Source: Flavobacteriales bacterium UBA4585
GTDB taxonomy: Bacteria; Bacteroidota; Bacteroidia; Flavobacteriales; Schleiferiaceae
DNA: 8,606 bases
Reading direction: 5' to 3'
Assembly (NCBI GenBank): GCA_949487015.1
Contig: CATAQZ010000331.1
Coordinates: forward strand, 1 to 8,606
Positions 1 to 6,653 of the stretch are shown one piece after another. The notes beneath the pieces were generated by a model that was given only the letters and a program-made list of their open reading frames with translations, did no database searches and had not been told where the DNA came from. A program made the translations under genes and the position numbers. The first letter of the stretch is position 1; every line of letters begins with the position of its first letter.

Positions 1-176
1 AACTTTGATTTCTCGACCAATTCCTCCCCGTTAAATCGAACCGCATATTCTAATGCGCCCGTGGCACCCAAATCTACCTGGACCTGGATCGCCCCATCTG
101 GGCTGCTCACAAAGTGGCCTTCCGGTTGACATGCCGCAAAAGCGAGCGCGATCAGCGCTAAGATTCCTTTTTTCAT
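1..176 (-). CDS. GH97-family glycosidase lipoprotein, N-terminal fragment
   Basis: This is the first 58 codons of a gene that continues beyond the left edge of the window. The protein opens MKKGILALIALAFAAC, a lipoprotein signal with a basic start, a short hydrophobic core and a candidate lipidated Cys16; the -3 residue is Phe, a loose lipobox. Immediately after comes SSPDGAIQVQVDLG and then LEYAVRFNGEELVEKS. This is the typical opening of the GH97 N-terminal beta-sandwich, where a SPDG...V.V motif is followed by a Y.V..NG..v strand. GH97 enzymes are mostly Bacteroidota alpha-glucosidases or alpha-galactosidases (SusB is the best known), acting in the periplasm or at the outer membrane. The ATG at 176 overlaps the TGA of the upstream fusion gene as ATGA, which suggests translational coupling. 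The catalytic barrel is outside the window, so neither substrate nor inverting/retaining type can be judged. The family call rests on this short N-terminus only. Confidence 0.72.
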   Translation of the reverse strand, partial: MKKGILALIALAFAACQPEGHFVSSPDGAIQVQVDLGATGALEYAVRFNGEELVEKSK

Positions 177-2008
177 ACTATTTGTTTTTGGAGCTTGTAT
201 TCTGTTGTTATGCTAAAATGCGCATGCGCACCCTGCGGCGCAATCAGCTTGTGTTCTCGTTCTAAAACGCGCTGGATAAACGCATCCACCACTTCCCTGT
301 TTCGAGCAATTCGTGCCGCCTTAGTATCCTCAAACGTATGCTCAAAGAAGACCGCGGTTTCCTCAGGCCCAACATTTTCAAGGACATACGTTCCTTCGAT
401 CACGATCGCATCGAGCTCACCTACAGCTACTTCGGTCCACTGTTTTTCGTCCCGTTCCCAATTCATCACCGGAACCCTCAGCACCTGAGTATCCCCATCC
501 GTAGCTTTTTCTAAACACTGCTGCAATCCCTCGAAATCCACTTCCTGCGGGCCAATCCACGAAAAATCCGCTACTCGTTTGTTGTGATTCTGTCTGGGTG
601 GCAAGTGAAAAAATTCATCCTGGGACAGCAGCAAAGCACGCTTACCCCGCGCCTCAAGCTCAGCCACGATGGCCTTGCCTAAAGTGGTCTTTCCACATCC
701 GCTCTCCCCAGCAATCTTATAAATTTTCGTCGGTCGCTCGTTGATAATCTCTGTCGCCAAACCACGCGCAATGCGCGTGGTCTCTTGTACATCCATCACC
801 TTCGGACGCTCAAAAATAGACTTGAACGCTGACCCTCCAGCCTGAACGGCAAGTAAATAGGAAGCAGCGGAGAAACACAAGCTGTGCACCCCGCCCGGCT
901 CAAGGTCGGAATACGCGTAATACTCAGCGAACGGATGCGTGGCCATCGAACCGTCCAAAAGCGTCTGATATGCTTCAAAAACACCATAGTCGTCCTTGCC
1001 CAATTCCCGCAACATCGCCGATGCAAAGCCCTGAGTCAGCCCCCAAACGCCACCGTTATGAAAATGTCCCGGGTGGTTTTTAAAGGCATAGGAGTAATTC
1101 GTTTCTATCGCACCCCAGAGCGGATCACCTGGCGCAATAATTGGCCAGTGTGCAGGCATTAAACCCTTTTGCCAAGGCCCTTTTTCATAGCGCTCGAACA
1201 CCTTATTCATGGTACTTTCCGAGGCCGCACCGACCAAAAAGGCGATGCTCAAGCCCAGTGCATCTAAGTGGTTATTCAGCGCCCCTGGTGTGAAGCTCAT
1301 CAAAATGCGATCACCGCCTTCGAGCTGAGCAAGTCGCTCGTGCTGCGCCGCGGTAAAAAGGTGCGGTGCATCAGCCGGCTCACCAAAAAAATGAAGTTTG
1401 ATGGACAAAAGAATCTGCTCAGCTTTGAGCGCGTAACCCTGATGGCTCCATAGACGCCCCGCCTTGCGCAGCATCCAGTACCGTAAGACATTGTTCAGTA
1501 GGATATAGCCCTCTACGGGGTATTCATCCGCCCAATTACTCGAAGCAGGCGCATACATCAAATGTTTGTTGTTAAACTCCCAGCTGTACGCTCTTTCTTC
1601 AATCACTTCGAGCTGGGTAGCAACAAGTTTCTCGAGTGTTTGGTCTTCCACACGCTCCAAATAACTCAACGCCGTAATGCCCCACCAAAAAGGGCTATCG
1701 GTTCGGCCTACGGGACCGCCATAGCTGGTGCCGGTCTTTTCGAATTGGTCTGAGAAACTAACGTTCGAAGGAAATACACCGCGATCGCCCACTGCCTCTA
1801 ACAAGTTCACGATGCTCTTGTAGACGGTCGGATACAAATCTTCACGCTCGCCTGCGAGTACCGCTAAGGCCGTTATGGCGCTATCGCGAGACCACAATCG
1901 GGCATAGTTGTCTTTATCTTGTGCTGTAGCTACAAAACCAAATGATTTTGCACTAGACTCCAGCACGGCCCATGCCGCGGATTCTAATTCGTATGTTCCT
2001 TTGCTCAT
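173..2008 (-). CDS. Fused GH100/GH63-like glycosidase and uridine-kinase-type P-loop kinase
   Basis: This 611-residue protein has no signal peptide or membrane segment, so it is probably cytoplasmic. Residues 1-400 look like an (alpha/alpha)6-toroid glycosidase. Visible motifs are NYARLWSRDSAI (34-45), GRTDSPFWWG (101-110), HFHNGGVWG (315-323) and AEYY (361-364). By eye these parallel GH100 neutral/alkaline invertases (GRVAPVDSGLWW, YHNGGSW, PEYYD), making Asp104 the candidate acid and Glu362 the candidate base. GH63-like or other toroid activities remain possible. Residues 428-611 form a P-loop kinase of the uridine kinase/phosphoribulokinase group: Walker A GESGCGKTT (434-442), LSQDEFFHLP (461-470), a Walker B-like strand AIVIEGTYVL (534-543), and a C-terminal Arg-rich lid region (ARIARNRE, 565-572). 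I infer that sugar hydrolysis is coupled to phosphorylation of a product. The gene follows the peptidase gene after 67 bp and overlaps the GH97 gene by 4 bp. The start is the first ATG of the frame; no strong ribosome binding site is visible. Confidence 0.85.
   Translation of the reverse strand: MSKGTYELESAAWAVLESSAKSFGFVATAQDKDNYARLWSRDSAITALAVLAGEREDLYPTVYKSIVNLLEAVGDRGVFPSNVSFSDQFEKTGTSYGGPVGRTDSPFWWGITALSYLERVEDQTLEKLVATQLEVIEERAYSWEFNNKHLMYAPASSNWADEYPVEGYILLNNVLRYWMLRKAGRLWSHQGYALKAEQILLSIKLHFFGEPADAPHLFTAAQHERLAQLEGGDRILMSFTPGALNNHLDALGLSIAFLVGAASESTMNKVFERYEKGPWQKGLMPAHWPIIAPGDPLWGAIETNYSYAFKNHPGHFHNGGVWGLTQGFASAMLRELGKDDYGVFEAYQTLLDGSMATHPFAEYYAYSDLEPGGVHSLCFSAASYLLAVQAGGSAFKSIFERPKVMDVQETTRIARGLATEIINERPTKIYKIAGESGCGKTTLGKAIVAELEARGKRALLLSQDEFFHLPPRQNHNKRVADFSWIGPQEVDFEGLQQCLEKATDGDTQVLRVPVMNWERDEKQWTEVAVGELDAIVIEGTYVLENVGPEETAVFFEHTFEDTKAARIARNREVVDAFIQRVLEREHKLIAPQGAHAHFSITTEYKLQKQIV
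761..781. repeat. Perfect 10+1+10 dyad symmetry inside the fusion gene
   Basis: On the plus strand the left arm ACCACGCGCA is followed by a single A and then the right arm TGCGCGTGGT, its exact reverse complement. The dyad covers precisely codons 410-416 (T-T-R-I-A-R-G) of the fusion protein, in the linker between the glycosidase and the kinase. In mRNA it could fold as an eight-pair GC-rich stem with a five-base loop; as DNA it has the form of an operator half-site pair. The symmetry is directly visible. Any function is inference, and codon coincidence is possible. Confidence 0.6.
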
Positions 2009-2036
2009 GAAAGGTGATGTGAGTGAGTTAACCCCA

Positions 2037-2044
2037 CCAAATTA
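2037..2044 (-). promoter_or_regulatory. Candidate -7 element for the glycosidase-kinase gene
   Basis: On the minus strand this reads TAATTTGG, matching the Bacteroidota -7 consensus TAnnTTTG at five of its six defined positions, 28 bp upstream of the ATG at 2008. No convincing TTG -33 element lies at the proper distance, so this is a weak candidate. The 67-bp gap is the only break in gene packing between 8308 and the left edge, which makes a promoter here plausible. Confidence 0.22.
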
Positions 2045-2060
2045 GTGAAAAAATGTTCTA

Positions 2061-2077
2061 AGTGTACTTTTTACACT
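2061..2077. repeat. Short inverted repeat at the peptidase/glycosidase boundary
   Basis: The arms AGTGTA (2061-2066) and TACACT (2072-2077) are exact reverse complements separated by CTTTT. The repeat overlaps the TAG stop codon of the M28 peptidase gene and sits upstream of the fusion gene's candidate promoter. The stem is short and AT-rich, so it is a poor intrinsic terminator, although a run of six T follows on the minus strand at about 2046-2052. It could equally be an operator for the downstream sugar genes. Confidence 0.35.
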
Positions 2078-3440
2078 AAAGGGCGTCCAGGAGGAAAAAC
2101 AGCGATGCAATACTTGCGGATCCCATTTCTAAACTACGTGGGTGAATCGCATCTATTCGATCGCGCGCACTGTGGTGAAAATCAAAATAACGCTGACTGT
2201 CGGGGCGAAAACCTATAAACACGTTGTCGTATCCTCGTAGCGGAGATAAATCTGCACCTCCGCCGCCTTTTGCAAATTCATGCAAGCCATAAGGCACAAA
2301 ATACGGCTTCAACGCTTTCACTTTTTCAACCCATTCATCACTTGCACCTACACCGAAGCCGCGCGGCACACCTGCACCTCCATCACTCTCAAGCGCGACC
2401 CAATGGTGCACGTTATTCATTCGGGCCCAATTCGCATATTCCTTAGCGCCGTCCAAACCAAACTCTTCATTCGCCCACAATACCACGCGAATGGTTCTGT
2501 GGTGCTCATAGCCGACCTCTTTTAACAGACTAGGCACTTGCATAGCGTGCGCACATCCCGCGCCATCGTCTTGCGCCCCTTGGCCCAAATCCCAAGAATC
2601 AATGTGACCGCCCACCAACATAATTTCGTCGGCCTTGTCCGTGCCTTTAAAATCTGCAATGACATTGTAATTCGTCGCCGTGCCTTGAACGCCACAGTCC
2701 AAGAACAACTCTAACTCTACCTTTTGGCCCTTACCTAAAAGGTGGTCCAACATATCTGCTGCCTGCCAAGAAATAGCTGCCGACGGAATCTTCACCTCGC
2801 TGTCTCCATAGCTCATGGCACCTGTGTGCGGCAAGTCGTCGCGTAACAAAGTAACCGAACGGAGAACCGTGGCCACTGCTCCATATTTTCCGGCCTCCAT
2901 GGCACCCGCCCAGCGGTACTTCACTGCACCGCCGTAGGCGTTAAACGTGCTGATCAAGCTGTGGTCCATATACGTGTTGTAGAAGACAATCTTACCTTCC
3001 ACTCCCTCTCGTCCCAAAGCTTCTAATTCCTCAAATGAACCCACTTCTACGACCTCAGCACGAACGCCTTCTTTTGGGGTAGGGACAGATCCCCCAAGCG
3101 CCGTGGTTGGCAGTGAAACAGGCACTCCACCCGCATAGGCCTTAGACCATTCGGGACCTCTGTACCATTTCGGGACCTCTACTTCCTGAAGCCACGCCGT
3201 ATCTGCGCCTGCTTGCAGCATCGCAACTTTTGCCCAGCGCGCCGCCTCATTAGCCGCCTCCGAACCGCTGGGACGCGGTCCTATAACTTCGCACATGTAC
3301 TTCAGCCATTCGTAACCCTGCTGCTCACCCAATGCTTCGGTATAAATGGATTTTATCACCGCCGCCTTATCGGTATCAACTTGTGACGCTGCGCTAAATC
3401 CTACTAATGCCAAAACGGCTAATATTCTAAATTTCATCAT
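2076..3440 (-). CDS. Secreted M28 metallopeptidase, carboxypeptidase Q-like
   Basis: This 454-residue protein has a short signal peptide (MMKFRILAVLALVGFSAAS, cleavage near residue 19-20) and is therefore exported, probably to the periplasm. Residues about 100-250 form the PA-type inserted domain. The M28 di-zinc catalytic core follows: GGHIDSWD (277-284, zinc ligand His279), DDGAG (291-295, bridging Asp291), WANEEFG (322-328, catalytic base Glu325 and ligand Glu326), ESDGG (351-355, ligand Asp353) and FHHSARD (421-427, ligand His423). All expected metal ligands are present, and their spacing fits the carboxypeptidase Q/plasma glutamate carboxypeptidase subgroup, which removes C-terminal residues or splits dipeptides. 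Length is normal for the subgroup. The gene starts at tandem ATG codons; the first overlaps the upstream TGA as ATGA, so translation is probably coupled to the small membrane protein gene. Lipoprotein anchoring is not supported, since no lipobox Cys is seen. Confidence 0.93.
   Translation of the reverse strand: MMKFRILAVLALVGFSAASQVDTDKAAVIKSIYTEALGEQQGYEWLKYMCEVIGPRPSGSEAANEAARWAKVAMLQAGADTAWLQEVEVPKWYRGPEWSKAYAGGVPVSLPTTALGGSVPTPKEGVRAEVVEVGSFEELEALGREGVEGKIVFYNTYMDHSLISTFNAYGGAVKYRWAGAMEAGKYGAVATVLRSVTLLRDDLPHTGAMSYGDSEVKIPSAAISWQAADMLDHLLGKGQKVELELFLDCGVQGTATNYNVIADFKGTDKADEIMLVGGHIDSWDLGQGAQDDGAGCAHAMQVPSLLKEVGYEHHRTIRVVLWANEEFGLDGAKEYANWARMNNVHHWVALESDGGAGVPRGFGVGASDEWVEKVKALKPYFVPYGLHEFAKGGGGADLSPLRGYDNVFIGFRPDSQRYFDFHHSARDRIDAIHPRSLEMGSASIASLFFLLDAL
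3146..3180. repeat. Imperfect tandem direct repeat inside the M28 gene
   Basis: ACCATTCGGGACCTCT (3146-3161) recurs as ACCATTTCGGGACCTCT (3164-3180), one base longer and two bases away. On the coding strand the two copies are read in different frames, encoding EVPKW and then RGPEW, so the similarity is in the DNA rather than a peptide repeat. The encoded segment lies before the PA domain. It may be a slippage duplication or a coincidence. Confidence 0.45.
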
Positions 3441-3943
3441 CGCTTTCTTCTTGCTTTCGTCTTCGCCGAAATAGCCGGAGAAAACCTTACCAATTTAAGT
3501 TTAAACTCTTCTTCTAGCACCTTCACATAAGGGTCCAATTCATCTCTTCTTACCACCCGCGCTAACAACACCTTTTCCCGGTGACTCTCATTCACCAAAT
3601 ACAGCGCAAAACCCGTATGCTCCTGATAACGCATTACTCCTGCGTAACTGGTTTGTCGAACGGACTGCTGCTCACCTAAAACGACCACTCCTGCATTTGG
3701 AATAATAGGTTCCCAGCTCCCTAAGGGAATGCCGTACACCGAATAAAAGCGAAACATTTTTTGATCTGCACTGCGAAGAATGGTTCCGCGTCGTGCGGTC
3801 ACTCCCCAAAGTCCAATCAACCAAAAAACAAAAATTGCCGGATGCATTCCGCTAAAGAATGGAAGAATAATAGATACCGCAAGGATTAGCCAAAACCGAA
3901 AGGGCATGGGGAAAACTTTCTCTTTTGGCAATTCAACCCGCAT
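3437..3943 (-). CDS. Small membrane protein of unknown function, two N-terminal TM segments
   Basis: I do not recognise this 168-residue protein. A short polar start (MRVELPKEK) is followed by two hydrophobic segments at about 15-31 and 35-49 that form a membrane hairpin. A soluble C-terminal region of about 115 residues follows. It begins TARRGTILRSADQ (49-61) and contains short beta-prone stretches such as NAGVVVLGEQQSV (83-95) and GFALYLVNE (111-119), ending in a basic tail (KTKARRKR). This layout, two TM helices plus a beta-rich cytoplasmic domain, resembles bacterial PH-like membrane proteins, but that is only an architectural impression. By the positive-inside rule the large domain is probably cytoplasmic. 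The gene begins 11 bp after the DUF819 stop, with a GGGCGG purine-rich stretch just before its ATG, and its TGA overlaps the ATG of the M28 peptidase gene. It is thus firmly embedded in the operon. Confidence 0.75.
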   Translation of the reverse strand: MRVELPKEKVFPMPFRFWLILAVSIILPFFSGMHPAIFVFWLIGLWGVTARRGTILRSADQKMFRFYSVYGIPLGSWEPIIPNAGVVVLGEQQSVRQTSYAGVMRYQEHTGFALYLVNESHREKVLLARVVRRDELDPYVKVLEEEFKLKLVRFSPAISAKTKARRKR

Positions 3944-3954
3944 CTATCCGCCCT

Positions 3955-5208
3955 TTAATAAACTCCCGCTGACGCTTGCATTAATAGCCCACAGATGTAT
4001 GCACCGTAGGTTCCCAAAGCGTAGCCCAGTACCGCTAACAATACACCTACCGGCGCTAAAGCCGGATGGAATGCCGCAGCAACAACCGGCGCACTTGCCG
4101 CTCCGCCAATATTTGCTTTTGAACCAACGGCTAGAAAGAAATAGGGGGCACGGATAATTTTTGCAACTATGAACATCAGGCCCACGTGAATCATCATCCA
4201 AACCAAACCCACGGCAAACAACCCCGGATTATGGAAAATCTCCATGACATTCATGCTCATGCCGATAGTGGCAACTAGAATGTAAATGAAAACACTACCC
4301 ACTTTTGAGGCACCCGCTCCCTCTAATGTGCGCGCTTTTGTGAAGCTTAGTCCAATACCTATAGTGGTGGCAATAACAACCAGCCAAAAGAAACCTGAAG
4401 TCAAGCTGAATTTTGCAAGAATGGGATAGTGTTCGCCTATGTAAGGTGCTATTCCGTCGCTCATCCAATGCGCCAAACCGGTCGCTCCAAAAGCCAATGC
4501 CAAGATGTACATGAGATCGTTAAATGAGGTCACCTTGCTAATGCTAGCGGTGTAGGCCTCCATCTTGTTCTGAAGGGAATCTACTGCTGAAGCGTCGGCC
4601 TTAAAGGCTTTATCTATGTTTTTGTGCTTTGCAACACCAATAAGCAAGAATGCCATCCACAACTCTGCAACCAAAACATCCACGGTAACCATGGCGCTAA
4701 AAATGTCTTCACTAACTTCAAAAACCTCTTTCATCGCCGCCTGATTAGCGCCGCCGCCTATCCACGAGCCCGCAACAGTGGTCATTCCGCGCCAAATTTC
4801 CTCTGGATTAGCGCCTACAATGTCTGGAGCAATGACGCTAAAGAATAAAATACTTAATGGACCGCCAATCACCACTCCAACGGTTCCGGTAAAGAACATA
4901 ATAAGCGCCTTAGGTCCTAATTTCTTTACCTCACCAAAATCAATGCTCAACGTCAATAAAATCAATGCCGCCGGTAAAAGGTAGCGGCTTGCCATAAAAT
5001 ACAATCGGCTCTGTTTCGGATCAATGATTTCGAACGTGGTAAGTAGGGACGGTAAAAAGTAGCACAACAACAGTGCTGGTATAACGCTATAAAACTTTTT
5101 AAATGCGGGATGTTCGCTTTTTGAGGTATAAAATATAGCGCCCAACATGGCGGCTAAAATTCCAAAGAGCGTGGCATCATTCGTTATGAAAGGGTGTACT
5201 TCGTGCAT
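3955..5208 (-). CDS. DUF819 (YjcL-like) polytopic membrane protein
   Basis: This 417-residue protein has about ten to eleven hydrophobic segments, for example near 12-27, 38-55, 72-90, 100-125, 166-195, 230-247, 262-287, 303-325, 329-350 and 384-411. Two glycine-rich conserved blocks mark the DUF819 family: GSWIGGGANQAAMKEVF (147-163) and GSKANIGGAASAPVVA (362-377). These repeat-like re-entrant blocks resemble those of secondary transporters of the cation-proton antiporter/anion transporter type. The family has no firmly established substrate to my knowledge, so 'transporter' is inference. It is full length, with the start at the first ATG 10 bp after the esterase stop. Its position, two genes before a secreted peptidase, permits a guess that it handles amino acids or small peptides, but nothing in the sequence proves this. 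Confidence 0.88.
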   Translation of the reverse strand: MHEVHPFITNDATLFGILAAMLGAIFYTSKSEHPAFKKFYSVIPALLLCYFLPSLLTTFEIIDPKQSRLYFMASRYLLPAALILLTLSIDFGEVKKLGPKALIMFFTGTVGVVIGGPLSILFFSVIAPDIVGANPEEIWRGMTTVAGSWIGGGANQAAMKEVFEVSEDIFSAMVTVDVLVAELWMAFLLIGVAKHKNIDKAFKADASAVDSLQNKMEAYTASISKVTSFNDLMYILALAFGATGLAHWMSDGIAPYIGEHYPILAKFSLTSGFFWLVVIATTIGIGLSFTKARTLEGAGASKVGSVFIYILVATIGMSMNVMEIFHNPGLFAVGLVWMMIHVGLMFIVAKIIRAPYFFLAVGSKANIGGAASAPVVAAAFHPALAPVGVLLAVLGYALGTYGAYICGLLMQASAGVY

Positions 5209-5218
5209 GATTAGGTAT

Positions 5219-5875
5219 TCATTTTTTTTCTAAGGCGGTAATTTCGCGGGCCAATTTTTGAGCATGAAAAGAGTGGCCTCCTTCATAAATACCCACCGTT
5301 GGTTCGAAGTTATACTTTTCTTCGTAGAGCTTGATCATTTCTTGTTGCTTCTCGGAAGTGATGAATTCGTCTTGCGTTCCAAACCATGCTTTAAACGCAA
5401 GCCCTTCTAATGCGGCTCGGTTCGGTTCGTCAAGATCGGGTGGCCAGCTTCCTGCCCAGGCCAACAATGAAGCCGGTTGTACCTCTTCATGGCCAATGCA
5501 GCGCATGATGGTGGCTACGCCTTGAGAAAATCCGACACAATGAATGGTAGCCTTTGGCGCCTGCTGTTTAATCCACCGAAATACAAATCCCAAATAGATG
5601 CGCTGGTTGGCGATATCCACCAATCGCTGGTCTTTGGTCATCCATGAAGCTCCGACGCGACCGTGAACGCCGTTGAGATAGAATTTATGAGGGCCTTGGG
5701 GAAATACAAAAGCGCGCTCTTCAGTGACCAGTGAACGAAAATGGCGGGCAAAAAATTGGACCAATTGGCCGTATCCATGCAAACCCACCCATACGTGTTT
5801 CGTCGCTTCCGAAAAGCTCCCAAGCGAATCCACCCTTTGCTCTTGCGCAATATTCAACCAGTGCGTTTGACTCAT
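5219..5875 (-). CDS. Alpha/beta-hydrolase, phospholipase/carboxylesterase family
   Basis: This 218-residue cytoplasmic protein has no signal peptide and the size typical of the Abhydrolase_2 (phospholipase/carboxylesterase) family. Visible landmarks are the oxyanion-hole motif GLHGYGQ (31-37), the nucleophile elbow GFSQG with Ser117, an acid-bearing loop FGTQDEF with Asp169, and GGHSFH with catalytic His201. The triad is thus complete and in order. The family hydrolyses carboxylic or thioesters of short- to medium-chain acyl groups. The adjacent enoyl-CoA hydratase suggests a possible link to acyl-CoA or ester metabolism, but co-location alone does not define a substrate. The ATG directly follows the TAA of the hydratase gene with no gap (TAAATG), and the stop lies 10 bp before the DUF819 gene, so it is an internal operon member. 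Confidence 0.88.
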   Translation of the reverse strand: MSQTHWLNIAQEQRVDSLGSFSEATKHVWVGLHGYGQLVQFFARHFRSLVTEERAFVFPQGPHKFYLNGVHGRVGASWMTKDQRLVDIANQRIYLGFVFRWIKQQAPKATIHCVGFSQGVATIMRCIGHEEVQPASLLAWAGSWPPDLDEPNRAALEGLAFKAWFGTQDEFITSEKQQEMIKLYEEKYNFEPTVGIYEGGHSFHAQKLAREITALEKK

Positions 5876-6652
5876 TTAAGCTCCTGGAAATTGGGGCTTA
5901 CGCTTTTCTAAAAACGCTGTGGTTCCCTCCTTAAAATCTGCCGTTTCAAAACAATCGCCAAAAGCCTGTACTTCCACATCGTAACCGAAGGCGCCTTCAA
6001 GCATCCCTGCATTTACTGCCTCAATGGCATACCCCATGGCAACGATACTATTTTTCATAAAGTCCTGCGCCATTTTTTCAGCCGTAGCTCGCAACGCCTC
6101 TTGCGGAACCACGGCATTCACTAATCCATAGTTCAACGCTGTAGACGCGTCTATCATTTTTGCGCTAAATATCATTTCTAAAGCGCGTCCTTTCCCTATG
6201 AGCTGTGGTAGGCGCTGTGTGCCTCCGTACCCGGGGATAACGCCTAAGGAGGTCTCTGGGAGACCCATACGCGCATTATCAGAGGCAATCCGCACATGAG
6301 CAGCCATGGCTAATTCTAAACCACCTCCTAATGCAAATCCATTAATCGCCGCAATAACCGGCTTTGAAAACTCTTCAATCACATTAAAAACGGTCAGGTG
6401 TCCAGTCTTTGCAAGCTCGGAACCTTCAACACCAGAAAAATCAGCGAATTCTTTAATGTCCGCACCAGCCACAAACGCCTTTTCGCCTGATCCTGTCATA
6501 ACAACCACCTTAACGGCATCATTCTCTCGCATGGATTCAAAAGCCTCGTTAATTTCTGATAGCGTCTGTTTGTTTAGCGCATTAAGTTGTTTGGGTCGAT
6601 TAATGACCAGCGTTGCAATACCGTCAGCGACGGTGAGTTGTACATTTTCCAT
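5876..6652 (-). CDS. Enoyl-CoA hydratase / crotonase
   Basis: This 258-residue crotonase-fold protein has the family's standard length. The oxyanion-hole segment FVAGADIKEF (60-69) and the GGGLELA block (109-115) are intact, as is LPETSLGVIPGYGGTQRL (131-148). Both catalytic glutamates of true hydratases are present: Glu113 and Glu133. It should therefore catalyse reversible syn-hydration of trans-2-enoyl-CoA, in fatty-acid beta-oxidation or in the crotonyl-CoA/3-hydroxybutyryl-CoA step. No 3-hydroxyacyl-CoA dehydrogenase or thiolase is in the window, so the pathway cannot be fixed. The ATG follows the histidine kinase stop codon after one base, implying co-transcription. The C-terminus FLEKRKPQFPG matches the normal family ending. 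Close crotonase relatives with other reactions are possible, but the Glu pair favours a hydratase. Confidence 0.93.
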   Translation of the reverse strand: MENVQLTVADGIATLVINRPKQLNALNKQTLSEINEAFESMRENDAVKVVVMTGSGEKAFVAGADIKEFADFSGVEGSELAKTGHLTVFNVIEEFSKPVIAAINGFALGGGLELAMAAHVRIASDNARMGLPETSLGVIPGYGGTQRLPQLIGKGRALEMIFSAKMIDASTALNYGLVNAVVPQEALRATAEKMAQDFMKNSIVAMGYAIEAVNAGMLEGAFGYDVEVQAFGDCFETADFKEGTTAFLEKRKPQFPGA

Positions 6653-6653
6653 T

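Noticed and set aside
53..265. 70-codon plus-strand frame across the GH97/fusion gene overlap
   Set aside because: Antisense to both genes; its hydrophobic stretch is the reverse reading of the GH97 signal-peptide region and the end of the kinase, so it is not a credible small membrane protein.
2040..2078. Intrinsic terminator after the peptidase gene
   Set aside because: The hairpin has six mostly A-T pairs and overlaps the stop codon; the T run is several bases away, so efficient termination is doubtful. It was kept only as an inverted repeat.
3780..4157. 125-codon open frame on the plus strand
   Set aside because: It runs antisense across the junction of the small membrane protein and DUF819 genes, has no recognisable domain and no plausible signal. 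The minus-strand proteins there are well supported.
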